From an uncultured cyanobacterium (lineage in GTDB: Bacteria > Cyanobacteriota > Cyanobacteriia > Cyanobacteriales > Chroococcidiopsidaceae), in assembly GCA_946221495.1 (NCBI GenBank), contig CAMIFA010000234.1:1-5257 (forward strand): a DNA stretch of 5,257 bases, in the 5' to 3' direction. The stretch's first letter is position 1, and every line of letters begins with the position of its first letter. Under the pieces are notes generated by a model. That model saw only the letters and a list, made by a program, of their open reading frames with translations. It did not search any database and was not told the DNA's origin. Below are positions 1-5,257 of the stretch, piece by piece. The position numbers and the translations under genes were made by a program.

Positions 1-34
1 AAGTATATCCGAAAGACTTGAAAGTTCTTGTTTA

Positions 35-57
35 TACAACAAATATATTTGCTTGTA
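35..57. repeat. Dyad symmetry around a 12-bp AT-rich palindrome
   Basis: The core CAAATATATTTG (40-51) is a perfect 12-bp palindrome. Flanking arms TACAA (35-39) and TTGTA (53-57) extend the symmetry, interrupted only by one extra C at 52. It could be a protein-binding dyad or an RNA hairpin, but AT-rich sequence produces such palindromes fairly easily. No function can be assigned. Confidence 0.45.
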
Positions 58-174
58 GTTTAAAAATTTACAAAGAGGTGCTGATTAGAGAAACCAAACT
101 TAAATTAACTTAGTATGTAAATAACGAAGATACATGATCGGATATCAGACATAAGTTTATTGACTTCTGCTATG

Positions 175-197
175 GTGTAGTTGCACCGAATCTACAC
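175..197. repeat. Small inverted repeat GTGTAG / CTACAC
   Basis: GTGTAG (175-180) and CTACAC (192-197) are perfect 6-bp inverted arms separated by 11 nt. An overlapping alternative pairs GGTG (174-177) with CACC (184-187). The spacing does not fit the NtcA consensus GTA-N8-TAC. This may be chance and is recorded as a possible binding dyad only. Confidence 0.3.
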
Positions 198-239
198 ATT
201 AGACACCTTCAAATATCGTAAATTTCTCTAGACTAGTGC

Positions 240-264
240 TACATCAAGAGCAGACTTTGATGTA
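240..264. repeat. Potential hairpin, TACATCAA / TTGATGTA
   Basis: TACATCAA (240-247) and TTGATGTA (257-264) are perfect 8-bp inverted arms around a 9-nt loop, and a G-U pair (248/256) could lengthen the stem. No T-run follows on either strand, so it does not look like an intrinsic terminator. It lies at the edge of a locally GC-richer patch and may be part of a decayed repeat or mobile-element remnant, which cannot be shown here. Confidence 0.45.
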
Positions 265-469
265 ATTGTGGGAGCAAATTTAAGTGAACCTGCGACGACA
301 CTGGGCATACTCACGCTCGACCTACTACATAGTTTTAGTAAGCATCGCTAAGCTGTAGTTATACTTTGCAGCAATATTGTACTGAAATTTTTTTATTACA
401 ATTAGTATGAACTCTAGAAAATTAGTCCTTAATGTTATAAACTGACCAATTGTGCCTTAATAATTTAAT

Positions 470-493
470 ATTACAAGTATTAATACTAGTAAT
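470..493. repeat. 24-bp near-perfect palindrome, possible operator
   Basis: The centre AGTATTAATACT (476-487) is a perfect 12-bp palindrome. Outside it lie A (475) and A (488), the only mismatched pair, and then ATTAC (470-474) matching GTAAT (489-493). In total 22 of 24 positions are symmetric. It lies about 225 bp upstream of the start codon at 718. A dimeric regulator could bind such a site, and it could also fold as an RNA hairpin if transcribed. The regulator is unknown, and the AT-rich background raises the chance of coincidence. Confidence 0.5.
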
Positions 494-518
494 TTGGTTG
501 AGTGTTATTACTTATGTG

Positions 519-554
519 AACTAACAAAGGTGAGTTAGTTATGTTACACTCACC
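519..554 (+). repeat. Two overlapping, mutually exclusive hairpins
   Basis: Hairpin A pairs AACTAAC (519-525) with GTTAGTT (534-540) across an 8-nt loop. Hairpin B pairs GGTGAGT (529-535) with ACTCACC (548-554) across a 12-nt loop. Hairpin B's left arm occupies the loop and first two bases of the right arm of hairpin A, so an RNA could form only one at a time. This is the geometry of an RNA switch, but no transcript start, terminator or known riboswitch motif was identified nearby. The + strand reading is assumed because the next gene lies on +. Confidence 0.4.
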
Positions 555-705
555 CCTAAATTGAATGCAGCAGCATAATGAGCGATTGCAGCTGTCAAAG
601 CTCTGTAATCAGTTTGCTAAGGTAGCTTATATAACAAAGTAGAGTATGCCTTCCGGTATTGATTGAAACACTCCATGCTCATTATTTTGATCGTAAACCA
701 ACACT

Positions 706-709
706 GGAG
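706..709 (+). promoter_or_regulatory. Ribosome binding site GGAG
   Basis: GGAG lies 8 nt before the ATG at 718, a normal Shine-Dalgarno spacing. An in-frame TAA at 694-696 excludes a start further upstream in this frame, so the 718 start is well supported. Confidence 0.75.
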
Positions 710-717
710 CACATTTC

Positions 718-3225
718 ATGGCTAATGACTTATCTACGACCGCAACCTTAGACCCGAATAGTCAAGCAGCTAATCCGATGAATACGGCTGCCGCACAAGA
801 TCCATATGGTTTGAGGTCTGCCGATGCCCAAGTTGCCGCCGCCGCCGCCGGTGCAGATATCCAAGTAATTACCCCTAATTCGGATATAGTGCAGAACCGG
901 ATGGTTTTCAGCACAGTTAGAGGACAAGCACGTCCATCTAAAACTCTGACTCTGCGGAATACAGGTAATGCTGCTTTAACGTTTACGCTCAACTTGGGCG
1001 ATTCCCAAGAAAAGAACAACGCGGTACGGCTTGCGGATCACGAAAGGGCTACTGACTTCAATATTGTCAATGCTCCAACTGGGCAGACTATTAATTTAGC
1101 ACCAGGCGCAACTCGAGAAATCTCTGTGGCGTTTTTACCTAAACGAGTTGCCCGCCTCAGTACAACACCAACAACTCATACTTTTAACGGCGAGAACTAC
1201 GCATCGCTGACGATTACTAGCAATGACCCCGACGAACGAGTAACAACAGTAAATCTTGCTGGGCTTAATACTGCTAATTACGAAAGTGATAATGAAGCTT
1301 CGGTAGCAGAAATAGTCCGCTCCTTTGGCTGGGGTACTGATGTAGGTTCGGAAAATAACCGCTTGAGTGGGGCTAAAACCCTAATAGGAGATGAGGTTTA
1401 CTCTCCCTATTGGGTACGTGCCGACGCTACCAAGCCTGTAGAATTATTCCCGATAGCCACATTCGGGAGTCGTGGCACAATTGCCCATGATGGTGTTTTC
1501 TTACGAGCTAAGCCAAGTACCGGAGGTAGAAGCCAGTTCATGTATGGACTACCAGGCTCAGATCAAGCCGATGGTGTACCAGGCAGCAATGTAGAAAGCG
1601 GTGGCGAAAATCAAAAGCTGCTACCGAAGATTTTGGTAAATGGTGCGGGTAAAATACCGACAAGCAGTGATGTAGACTTTGTGCCAAATAGTCCCTTTGC
1701 TATAGTTCGCGGTGAAGGATGGACAGATGATAATCAAAATGGTCCAAACAAGACCCATGAATTTCGGATCTACACCGTGCGGAATGCCGATGGTGAAATT
1801 GTCCCTAACCTGTGGATAGCTGCTTCTGATACTGGTATCAATAAAAACAAGAACTTCGACTACAACGACAACATCTACTTACTCAGAAACGCTAGACCTG
1901 AAAATGCAGCCCTAGATCCCTCAAGAGGCGCTTTAGCCCCTGGCTCACCGGATTTGATATTGAATTTCAACAAAACTTATCCAGGAAGCCTTACAGATAA
2001 AGATGGGCAGAGTCTGGGCTTTACTAACGTCCAACTTAACAAGAACGACGGCTATACGCCAACCGCATCTTATCAACGGTCTTTGTTAGATATTGATGCC
2101 GCCGCAAGTAGGCTCAGAGTTACTTCTACTACGGGTATTAATAGTAACGACAACAACCTTGTAAACGGCTTAGAAACCAAATTTGACTCCAGATTAAAGC
2201 CGTCAGTAATTTCTACGAAACTACTCGGTTCACTGGCTTATCTGGATGCCGGCTTTGAGCAGGCAGGTTTGATGTTTGGTCCTAACGACGATAATTACAT
2301 CAAGCTGGTAGCAAGAAATAATCCAACAGGTGGCGTTGGCATCGAGTTCTTGTTCGAGAATAAAGGAGTAGGCGATCGCCTGGGAAATATTGTCGCCCTT
2401 CCTAACGCCGCTAGCTTACAATCCCTAGAGTTAAAGCTATTTACTGACCCAGAAGCAGGCACAATCCGCGCTGGCTACGAAGCTATCGACACTGCGGGAA
2501 ATACAACCGTAGTAAATCTGCCTAACTTCATAAACCTTAACAACAAGGGAAGCGAGTACGGTCATTTCTTTACTGCCCAAGGCAAGGCAGGCATCTTAAC
2601 TAGCCATAAAGGTGGAAGCCAGTTTACCGCAAGCTTTGACCAATTTGCGATCAAATCTAATGAATCAACACCTCCCCCGACTGTAATACATCGCCTGGAT
2701 GTCGGCGGTACCTCCTACACAGATCAATTTGGGAGATTTTGGAGTACCGACAATTTAGCAGGTTTCTCTCCCCCTCTATTTACCCCCACTAACGCACCTG
2801 CTGAACTTGGTGCTGGTTCCCAAGCGGATATTGTTAATACCACTAACGACCGACTATATCGCACCTATCGGGCAAGGCTCCCTGGGGTTCCAGAGACCCA
2901 AAATCGGGTACTTACCTACAATCTACCTGTAGGTGATACTCCCGGAACTTATCATGTTCGTCTGCACTTTGCGGAAATATTCTTTGGTGTTCCAGGTGGA
3001 GGTCCTGCTGGCAGTGGAATTGGCAGTCGTGTCTTTGATATTAACGTTGAAAATGAACGTAAGATCAACAATTTCGACATCACAGCAGCAGCTGGGGATT
3101 CTATGACTGCCGTTGTACTGCCTTTTGAGAATGTCCAAGTTAATGACGGCATCCTCAATATCAAATTAGACGCTGATATCAACTTTGGTGCGATCTCAGC
3201 GATTGAGGTGTTAAAGAAAGCTTAA
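718..3225 (+). CDS. Modular choice-of-anchor-D / ConA-like / malectin domain protein
   Basis: This 835-residue protein is probably a carbohydrate-binding surface or secreted protein; no enzyme motif was seen. Residues 46-182 look like an Ig-fold choice-of-anchor-D/ASH-type domain (LRNTGNAALTF, INLAPGATREISVAFLP, SNDPDE). Residues 195-400 are unassigned but contain an Asp/Asn-rich motif (371-390, DYND) resembling calcium-binding DUF4114-like segments. Residues 410-648 resemble a concanavalin A-like sandwich of DUF1349 type (FEQAGLMFGPNDDNYIKL). A Pro-rich linker (651-655) leads to a malectin domain at 656-832 (LDVGGTSYTD, YHVRLHFAEIFF, RVFDINV, AISAIEVL). The N-terminus is polar, without a hydrophobic signal peptide, and no transmembrane helix was seen. 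An (Ala)5 run encoded by five GCC codons is at residues 40-44. The start is fixed by GGAG at 706 and an upstream stop. The gene appears monocistronic, with its own terminator at 3253-3288. Export could be by type I secretion, which is inference. The malectin call is the firmest and the middle domain the weakest. Confidence 0.9.
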   Translation: MANDLSTTATLDPNSQAANPMNTAAAQDPYGLRSADAQVAAAAAGADIQVITPNSDIVQNRMVFSTVRGQARPSKTLTLRNTGNAALTFTLNLGDSQEKNNAVRLADHERATDFNIVNAPTGQTINLAPGATREISVAFLPKRVARLSTTPTTHTFNGENYASLTITSNDPDERVTTVNLAGLNTANYESDNEASVAEIVRSFGWGTDVGSENNRLSGAKTLIGDEVYSPYWVRADATKPVELFPIATFGSRGTIAHDGVFLRAKPSTGGRSQFMYGLPGSDQADGVPGSNVESGGENQKLLPKILVNGAGKIPTSSDVDFVPNSPFAIVRGEGWTDDNQNGPNKTHEFRIYTVRNADGEIVPNLWIAASDTGINKNKNFDYNDNIYLLRNARPENAALDPSRGALAPGSPDLILNFNKTYPGSLTDKDGQSLGFTNVQLNKNDGYTPTASYQRSLLDIDAAASRLRVTSTTGINSNDNNLVNGLETKFDSRLKPSVISTKLLGSLAYLDAGFEQAGLMFGPNDDNYIKLVARNNPTGGVGIEFLFENKGVGDRLGNIVALPNAASLQSLELKLFTDPEAGTIRAGYEAIDTAGNTTVVNLPNFINLNNKGSEYGHFFTAQGKAGILTSHKGGSQFTASFDQFAIKSNESTPPPTVIHRLDVGGTSYTDQFGRFWSTDNLAGFSPPLFTPTNAPAELGAGSQADIVNTTNDRLYRTYRARLPGVPETQNRVLTYNLPVGDTPGTYHVRLHFAEIFFGVPGGGPAGSGIGSRVFDINVENERKINNFDITAAAGDSMTAVVLPFENVQVNDGILNIKLDADINFGAISAIEVLKKA
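835..849 (+). repeat. (GCC)5 trinucleotide repeat inside the coding region
   Basis: Five perfect GCC codons encode Ala40-Ala44 in the linker before the first Ig-like domain. Slippage here would change the linker length without shifting the frame. Confidence 0.8.
2372..2379. repeat. HIP1 octamer GCGATCGC
   Basis: GCGATCGC lies inside the larger palindrome AGGCGATCGCCT (2370-2381), within the coding region. HIP1 is heavily over-represented in many cyanobacterial genomes, so this supports the host assignment. It is the only full copy noticed in the window. Confidence 0.85.
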
Positions 3226-3252
3226 CTCCATTAGTTAATTGACAATAATTTT

Positions 3253-3288
3253 ACAGGTGGCACTCTTATGTAGTACCACCTGTTTTTT
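3253..3288 (+). terminator. Intrinsic terminator of the lectin-like gene
   Basis: ACAGGTGG (3253-3260) pairs perfectly with CCACCTGT (3276-3283). After one C-A mismatch, ACT (3262-3264) pairs with AGT (3272-3274), closing a 7-nt loop. A run of six T (3283-3288) follows at once. It begins 27 nt after the TAA at 3223-3225. No matching T-run exists on the opposite strand, so it should act only on + strand transcripts. Confidence 0.88.
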
Positions 3289-3301
3289 ATCAAGTATTGA
3301 A

Positions 3302-3329
3302 GAAGGCAGAGGGCAGGAGGCAGAAGGCT
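3302..3329 (+). repeat. Four tandem GAAGGCA-type heptamers
   Basis: Successive 7-mers read GAAGGCA, GAGGGCA, GGAGGCA and GAAGGCT. The period is exact and the units are slightly degenerate, typical of cyanobacterial STRR-type repeats. Confidence 0.8.
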
Positions 3330-3376
3330 TTTATGTCAAAATTTGGTAGGAAATTCAAACCCCCACACAATAGGTG

Positions 3377-3399
3377 CTACCGAATCCCCGATTCAGTAG
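3377..3399. repeat. Hairpin inside the repeat element
   Basis: CTAC (3377-3380) pairs with GTAG (3396-3399). After one C-A mismatch, GAATC (3382-3386) pairs with GATTC (3390-3394) around a CCC loop, giving nine base pairs in all. It suggests the interior of the element is structured rather than random spacer. Confidence 0.6.
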
Positions 3400-3414
3400 G
3401 AGAACCAAACCCCT

Positions 3415-3431
3415 GGCAAACAATGTTTGCC
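3415..3431. repeat. 17-bp palindrome GGCAAACA-A-TGTTTGCC
   Basis: GGCAAACA (3415-3422) and TGTTTGCC (3424-3431) are perfect 8-bp inverted arms with a single central A. As RNA the loop would open to a few more bases. It is the second structured piece inside the heptamer-bounded element. Confidence 0.65.
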
Positions 3432-3466
3432 CAAAAGGCTCGTGCCTCGACAGAGGATTCTCTTTC

Positions 3467-3487
3467 TGCCCTTTGCCTTCTACCTTT
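3467..3487 (-). repeat. Three tandem heptamers, inverted relative to 3302-3329
   Basis: Read on the minus strand, the units are AAAGGTA, GAAGGCA and AAGGGCA, followed by a decayed GAAAGAG. They belong to the same heptamer family as the left tract but in the opposite orientation, so the two tracts form the ends of an imperfect inverted repeat. Confidence 0.7.
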
Positions 3488-3534
3488 CTTGTTAAAAAAG
3501 GGGTTATAGCGACGCTGAACTGAGAGATCAGAAT

Positions 3535-4497
3535 TTACGCAAGTCCAACAAGCTTTTCACTTAATTCCCACAGGCGCTTTGCTTTTTCATCATCGCTTGC
3601 TTCTGGTGAAACCGCTTTCACAAACGACTTACCATCTTTCTTCTGCCTATTCCCCCAGCTCCAATAAGCACCAGATTGTTTGTAAGCAGGAGCAGCAACC
3701 ACTTCCGCAACCCGCTCACCAGCCAACTCCTCTGATACAAACCCACCAGTAATGTACTTCTGAAACAAAGGAAAAAGTTTCTGAAACAGAGGATAGTGGT
3801 CTCTAAATAAAGCCGTTGTAGCAACGCACCCAGGATAGAGAGAACTGAAAGTAATTCCAGTTGATTCGTGATACCGCCGGTGGAGTTCTCGCATAGTCAA
3901 GACATTGCAGACTTTACTATCTTTGTAAGCCTTCACTGGTTCAAACTTCTTGCCATCAATCATCGAGATTGGCTCTTTAAATCCTTCCGCAAAACCCTTG
4001 AGGTCACCCAAGTCTGGACGCGGGGGAATTTTACCGCCGATCTCTTGGGGATTGTGCGTCACAGTTCCTAAAATGACCAACCTCGGCTCAGAAGCGGATG
4101 ATTTTTGCAAGTCCTCAAGCATCAGGTTACATAGCAGGAAATGCCCCAGATGATTAGTCGCAACGCTTAATTCATATCCTTCTGGGCTTCGCAATGGCTC
4201 CTTTAATAAAGGCATATAAATTGCGGCATTGCATACCAAAGCGTCTAGGGATCTGCCATCCCTAAAAGTTTTCACAAACTGGCGCACACTTTCTAAAGAG
4301 GCTAAGTCGAGATGCATTACTTTATAGCTGTCTGACGGCATTCCCACAGCTTGGGCAGCGTTTTCTGCCTTTGGTAAATCCCGACACGCCATTACTACGT
4401 ACCATTGCCCTGTTTGGGAGAGAACTTTTGCAGCTTGCAAGCCGACTCCCGAAGAAGCGCCCGTAATCACGACCGTTGACTTCTGATATTGTGCCAT
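3535..4497 (-). CDS. por: Light-dependent protochlorophyllide oxidoreductase (POR)
   Basis: The product (320 residues, normal full length) reduces the C17-C18 double bond of protochlorophyllide to chlorophyllide using NADPH and light, in chlorophyll a synthesis. It is a short-chain dehydrogenase. The NADPH-binding glycine motif TGASSGVG is at 12-19, with CRD at 38-40 near the NADPH phosphate site. CNAA is at 89-92, and GTVTHNP at 144-150 includes Thr145. The catalytic pair is Tyr191 and Lys195 in YKDSK. Cys224 in YPGCVATT matches the cysteine known in cyanobacterial POR as Cys226. The family-specific insertion (about 150-185) is present, so this is POR and not a generic dehydrogenase. The start gives the standard MAQYQKSTVVITGASSG N-terminus; GAAGAGA abuts the ATG, too close for a normal Shine-Dalgarno site. 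It follows the ABC gene in the same direction after 127 bp and ends convergently with the 835-residue gene. No strong terminator was seen beyond the stop. Confidence 0.96.
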   Translation of the reverse strand: MAQYQKSTVVITGASSGVGLQAAKVLSQTGQWYVVMACRDLPKAENAAQAVGMPSDSYKVMHLDLASLESVRQFVKTFRDGRSLDALVCNAAIYMPLLKEPLRSPEGYELSVATNHLGHFLLCNLMLEDLQKSSASEPRLVILGTVTHNPQEIGGKIPPRPDLGDLKGFAEGFKEPISMIDGKKFEPVKAYKDSKVCNVLTMRELHRRYHESTGITFSSLYPGCVATTALFRDHYPLFQKLFPLFQKYITGGFVSEELAGERVAEVVAAPAYKQSGAYWSWGNRQKKDGKSFVKAVSPEASDDEKAKRLWELSEKLVGLA

Positions 4498-4512
4498 TCT
4501 CTTCAGATTTCA

Positions 4513-4528
4513 TTGACTGCCGTTGACT
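4513..4528. repeat. Direct repeat TTGACT-GCCG-TTGACT upstream of por
   Basis: TTGACT occurs at 4513-4518 and again at 4523-4528, a 10-bp period or about one helical turn, just before the por start codon. A longer match CCGTTGACT appears at 4520-4528 and at 4473-4481 inside por. A tandem half-site for a regulator is conceivable, but chance is not excluded. Confidence 0.4.
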
Positions 4529-4568
4529 AGTTTTATGATCTCATACTGTGATCGCCACCTATTTTGAT

Positions 4569-4580
4569 TTTTTGCAAAAA
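4569..4580. repeat. 12-bp palindrome TTTTTGCAAAAA
   Basis: This is a perfect palindrome in the spacer before por. A/T runs make it weakly informative. It cannot form a stable GC stem and is not called as a terminator. Confidence 0.35.
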
Positions 4581-4624
4581 CTTACAATATCGCTCCTTCT
4601 CACAGTGCTACTAGCCTAAATTAG

Positions 4625-5257
4625 TTACATTTCAGCACGTTGACGCTGATACAACGACCAATACAGTCCTTTTTTCTGCATTAACTGCGTGTGGCTACCT
4701 TGCTCCATCAATACACCTTTTTCCAGTACCAAAATCAAGTCTGCTTTCTTAAGCGGCTCAAATCGGTGGGCAATCATGAAAACAGTGCGATCTTTAGCAA
4801 TGCGTTGGATATTTTGTAAAACTTGCTGTTCAGTCTCGCTATCTAAAGCAGTAGTAGCTTCATCCAGAATCAACAGTGGCGCTTGAGATAGGAAGAAGCG
4901 GGCTAAAGCTATGCGCTGACGCTGACCGCCTGATAGTCCTGTACCGCGTTCACCTACAGGATTTTCGTATCCTTGGGGTAATTCACTAATAAAGTCGTGG
5001 GCTGCCGCCATCCGCGCCGCTTCCACCACTTGTTCGGCTGTAATATCTGGATTACCTAAAGTGATATTTTCCAAAATTGAGCCGTTGAATAGAAAATCTT
5101 CTTGGAGAACAACAGAAATTTGTTGGCGTAGAGAAGCTATATCCGCACTTTTGATATCAAAGCCGTCAATCATAATCCGACCTGACTCCGGCAGATAGAG
5201 GCGCTGTAGCAGCTTAGAAAGGGTACTTTTACCAGAACCACTACGACCAACAATGCC
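4625..5257 (-). CDS. HlyB-like ABC exporter, C-terminal ATPase domain (partial)
   Basis: The 210 C-terminal residues lie in the window; the gene continues beyond 5257, so the true start and membrane domain are not seen. The ATPase domain, nearly complete from the P-loop onward, powers export across the inner membrane. Counting from the window edge: Walker A GRSGSGKST at 4-12, Q-loop Gln52 (VVLQED), signature LSGGQ at 108-112, Walker B LLILDE at 128-133, D-loop ALD at 137-139 and H-loop His164 (IAHR). All catalytic residues are present. IVGRSGSGKST, HDFISELPQGY and the VGERGTGLSGGQRQRIA stretch closely follow HlyB-type type I secretion and peptidase-C39 exporters, more than MsbA-type lipid flippases. 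Whether a peptidase or cNMP domain lies at the missing N-terminus cannot be told. It precedes por by 127 bp on the same strand. No accessory membrane-fusion gene is visible. Confidence 0.93.
   Translation of the reverse strand, partial: GIVGRSGSGKSTLSKLLQRLYLPESGRIMIDGFDIKSADIASLRQQISVVLQEDFLFNGSILENITLGNPDITAEQVVEAARMAAAHDFISELPQGYENPVGERGTGLSGGQRQRIALARFFLSQAPLLILDEATTALDSETEQQVLQNIQRIAKDRTVFMIAHRFEPLKKADLILVLEKGVLMEQGSHTQLMQKKGLYWSLYQRQRAEM

Larger units (their letters stand above)
1..717. other. Long AT-rich non-coding region upstream of the lectin-like gene
   Basis: No open frame here looks like a gene on either strand; all are short and AT-rich. A frame open from the left edge runs 36 codons to a TAG at 111-113 and could be the tail of an upstream gene, but it has no recognisable motif and is short enough to be chance. 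The stretch holds several dyad symmetries, listed separately (35-57, 175-197, 240-264, 470-493, 519-554). About 285-355 is visibly richer in GC than its surroundings. No convincing -35/-10 pair was found; TATAAC at 630-635 and TATAAA at 436-441 are -10-like but lack good -35 partners at the normal spacing. No tRNA-like or rRNA-like structure was seen. Confidence 0.7.
3299..3490. repeat. Intergenic element bounded by inverted heptamer tandem repeats
   Basis: The left edge carries four tandem 7-mers of GAAGGCA type (3302-3329). The right edge carries the same family in reverse orientation (about 3467-3487). The two ends are roughly two-thirds complementary over 28 bp. The interior holds two further hairpins (3377-3399, 3415-3431). 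This matches the short tandemly repeated sequences of filamentous cyanobacteria and has a MITE-like inverted-end layout of about 190 bp. No flanking target-site duplication was evident. It sits between the 3' ends of two convergent genes. A 70-codon frame across it (3297-3509) is translated repeat and not a credible gene. Confidence 0.65.
4498..4624 (-). other. Intergenic leader between the ABC gene and por
   Basis: These 127 bp separate the ABC stop codon from the por start. No GC-rich hairpin plus T-run was found after the ABC gene, so read-through into por is possible. No strong -35/-10 pair was seen for por either. The best candidate, TTGTAA (4587-4582, minus strand) with 17-bp spacing, has a poor -10. 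Small symmetric elements are a TTTTTGCAAAAA palindrome (4569-4580) and paired TTGACT repeats (4513-4528). Confidence 0.6.

Noticed and set aside
3..113. Open frame from the left edge, 36 codons to TAG
   Set aside because: Could be the tail of an upstream gene, but it is too short and motif-free to separate from chance.
175..197. NtcA binding site
   Set aside because: GTA and TAC are present but not at the required 8-nt spacing.
762..1019. Minus-strand open frame inside the 835-residue gene
   Set aside because: Shadow of a well-supported coding region, with no start signal or recognisable product; the same applies to the minus frames at 2923-3182.
3302..3487. CRISPR array
   Set aside because: The repeats are 7-bp tandem units without unique spacers of constant length, and no cas gene is present.
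3297..3509. 70-codon open frame on + across the repeat element
   Set aside because: It is a translation of the heptamer repeats and hairpins (KKAEGRRQKA start), has no ribosome binding site and resembles no protein family.
3491..3534. Possible terminator of por on the minus strand
   Set aside because: There is a run of six T on the minus strand (3499-3494), but only a 4-bp stem (CTGA 3520-3523 / TCAG 3528-3531) lies before it and not adjacent; too weak to call.
3868..4153. Plus-strand open frames opposite por
   Set aside because: Antisense shadows of por, whose full set of catalytic motifs fixes the real reading frame.
4545..4606. ACTGTGA ... TCACAGT inverted repeat as a CRP-type site
   Set aside because: The half-sites are 48 nt apart, far from the TGTGA-N6-TCACA spacing, so it is not a CRP-type operator.

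Overview
The window looks like chromosomal DNA from a filamentous, probably heterocyst-forming cyanobacterium. The evidence is a light-dependent protochlorophyllide oxidoreductase gene (a phototroph marker), a HIP1 octamer GCGATCGC at 2372-2379, and an intergenic element bounded by GAAGGCA-type heptamer tandem repeats of the kind common in Nostocales genomes. The non-coding parts are AT-rich. No genus can be named from this sequence alone.

Layout: positions 1-717 hold no recognisable gene. They contain several dyad symmetries and potential hairpins, including a 24-bp near-perfect palindrome (470-493) and two overlapping, mutually exclusive hairpins (519-554). A + strand gene (718-3225) encodes an 835-residue modular protein. 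It has an N-terminal Ig-like choice-of-anchor-D/ASH-type domain, a middle region with an Asp/Asn-rich DYND motif, a concanavalin A-like sandwich and a C-terminal malectin domain. It has a clear Shine-Dalgarno site and ends in a strong intrinsic terminator (3253-3288). A repeat element (3299-3490) with heptamer tracts in inverted orientation follows. Two genes on the minus strand converge on it: por (3535-4497) and, upstream of por, the 3' part of a HlyB-like ABC exporter (4625-5257, cut by the window end).

How they may relate: por acts in chlorophyll synthesis and shows no functional tie to its neighbours. The ABC fragment closely resembles the ATPase domain of type I secretion/peptidase-containing exporters. 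The 835-residue protein has extracellular-type carbohydrate-binding domains but no N-terminal signal peptide, so it could be a substrate of such an exporter. That link is inference from proximity only. I found no CRISPR array, tRNA, rRNA, intact insertion sequence or clearly new defence-type system. The points most worth a second look are the unusual domain combination without a signal peptide, the symmetric elements in the long upstream region, and the heptamer-bounded repeat.
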